64,000 bases of DNA from Tabrizicola aquatica (GTDB lineage: Bacteria > Pseudomonadota > Alphaproteobacteria > Rhodobacterales > Rhodobacteraceae): positions 1,116,001 to 1,180,000 of the forward strand of contig NZ_PJON01000001.1 in NCBI RefSeq assembly GCF_002900975.1. Reading direction: 5' to 3'. Made by a program: the position numbers and the translations under genes. Below the pieces are notes generated by a model. That model was not told where the DNA came from, did not search any database, and saw only the letters and a list, made by a program, of their open reading frames with translations. Positions 63,234 to 64,000 of this stretch are shown in pieces. Numbering within the stretch: the stretch's first letter is position 1; each line of letters starts with the position of its first letter.

Positions 63234-64000
63234 TGGCGGGCAAGATGCGCGTCGCGCTGGTCGGGATCGGCAAGATCGCGGTCGACCAGCACGTCCCCGC
63301 CCTGGACGCCTCGCCCGACCTGACGCTGGCCTGCACGGTCAGCCGCAAGGGCGAGGTCGAGGGGGTGGAGGCGTTCACCGATCTTGGGGCCATGCTGGCC
63401 GCGCGGCCGGATGTGCAGATCGTCTCGCTCGCCCTGCCCCCGGTCCCGCGCTTTGCCTATGCCGAGGCGGCGCTTTTGGCCGGGCGGCATGTGATGCTGG
63501 AAAAGCCCCCAGGCGCCACCCTGGCCGAGGTGCACGCCCTGCAGTCGCTGGCCCGCGAGCGGGGGCTGACCCTTTATGCGACCTGGCACAGCCGGATGGC
63601 CCAGGCGGTTGCTCCGGCCAAGGCCTGGCTGGCGGGCAAGACCGTGACCCGCGCCCACATCACCTGGCGCGAGGATGTGCGGAAATGGCATCCCGGGCAG
63701 GATTGGGTGTTCGAACCGGGCGGGATGGGGGTCTTTGATCCCGGCATCAACGCGCTGTCGATCCTGACCGAGATCCTGCCCTCTCCCGTGCATCTGGTGT
63801 CGGCGGACCTGGAGTTTCCAGGCAACCGGCAGACCCCGATCGGGGCGCGGCTGACCTTCTCGGGCGGGGTGACCGCGGACTTTGACTGGCGGCAGCAGGG
63901 TCCGCAGACCTGGGACATCGAGGTCGAGACCCCGGAGGGGCGGCTTGCCCTGCGAATGGGCGGCAACGTGCTGGAGATCGACGGGGTGCCGGTGTCGGGC
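63233..64000 (+). CDS. Gfo/Idh/MocA-family sugar 1-dehydrogenase (3' end outside window)
   Basis: The first 256 residues of an NAD(P)-dependent oxidoreductase. N-terminal Rossmann motif VALVGIGKIAVDQHVPAL and the catalytic-site EKPPGATLAEV are typical of galactose/L-arabinose 1-dehydrogenases. It oxidises the imported sugar at C1 to the lactone that is opened to the aldonate used by the upstream dehydratase. The start overlaps the dehydratase stop (TGATG). The C-terminal part is cut off by the window edge. Confidence 0.92.
   Translation, partial: MAGKMRVALVGIGKIAVDQHVPALDASPDLTLACTVSRKGEVEGVEAFTDLGAMLAARPDVQIVSLALPPVPRFAYAEAALLAGRHVMLEKPPGATLAEVHALQSLARERGLTLYATWHSRMAQAVAPAKAWLAGKTVTRAHITWREDVRKWHPGQDWVFEPGGMGVFDPGINALSILTEILPSPVHLVSADLEFPGNRQTPIGARLTFSGGVTADFDWRQQGPQTWDIEVETPEGRLALRMGGNVLEIDGVPVSG

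Overview
The window is high-GC, densely packed chromosomal DNA that reads as an alphaproteobacterium of the order Rhodobacterales. The evidence is the gene content and order (folB-folP-glmM, lysC-ptsP, ftsY-yciB-EamA, a SAM-II riboswitch ahead of metZ, a chvE-ggu sugar operon), strong GC bias at third codon positions, and TGATG/ATGA start-stop overlaps. I cannot name the genus. No rRNA, tRNA, CRISPR array, phage or insertion sequence is visible.

Layout. 1-5.9 kb: the end of carA, a membrane glycosyltransferase with an N-terminal GspE-like domain, a GntR regulator, a HAD pyrimidine nucleotidase, a UbiH-type hydroxylase and a tiny secreted protein with its own terminator. 6-9.6 kb: a class V aminotransferase, two coupled Lrp/AsnC regulators and ilvC. 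9.6-15.6 kb: small secreted or membrane proteins, then the folate/cell-wall operon folB-folP-glmM and a SleB-type hydrolase. 15.7-22.1 kb: a PPDK-like phosphotransferase with an eroded nucleotide-binding half, then glyQ-(membrane protein)-glyS. 22.3-29.4 kb: a SPOR/peptidoglycan-binding/pseudo-protease protein, trkH, folE2, metZ behind a SAM-II riboswitch plus terminator, and a TPR protein. 29.4-35.2 kb: membrane proteins, two secreted paralogues, ftsY and a lysoplasmalogenase-like protein.

35.3-39.1 kb is the most unusual stretch: an AlkB-like hydroxylase followed by five tandem paralogues of a small secreted four-cysteine protein, separated by two C-rich non-coding gaps. 39.2-49.4 kb returns to housekeeping: xseA, a DJ-1/PfpI protein, purD, a bestrophin-like channel, lysC, a thioredoxin-reductase-like protein, ptsP and RidA. 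49.4-56.5 kb is accessory: a WYL regulator with an odd start, a Tat-signal Ser/Thr/Pro-rich peptide coupled to an HPr-kinase-like/PqqD fusion, a malonyl-CoA synthetase, EcsC, GNAT and flavin reductase. 55.5-64 kb is a sugar operon: a LysR regulator (GbpR-like) divergent from chvE-gguA-gguB-gguC, L-arabinonate dehydratase and a sugar 1-dehydrogenase. Together these import L-arabinose or D-galactose and oxidise it without phosphorylation.

Two families of dispersed palindromes lie between genes. One has an invariant CGCAG loop and compensatory stem changes (six copies). The other is a GTAAGGTGGG...CCCACCCTAC palindrome with a conserved mismatch (three copies).
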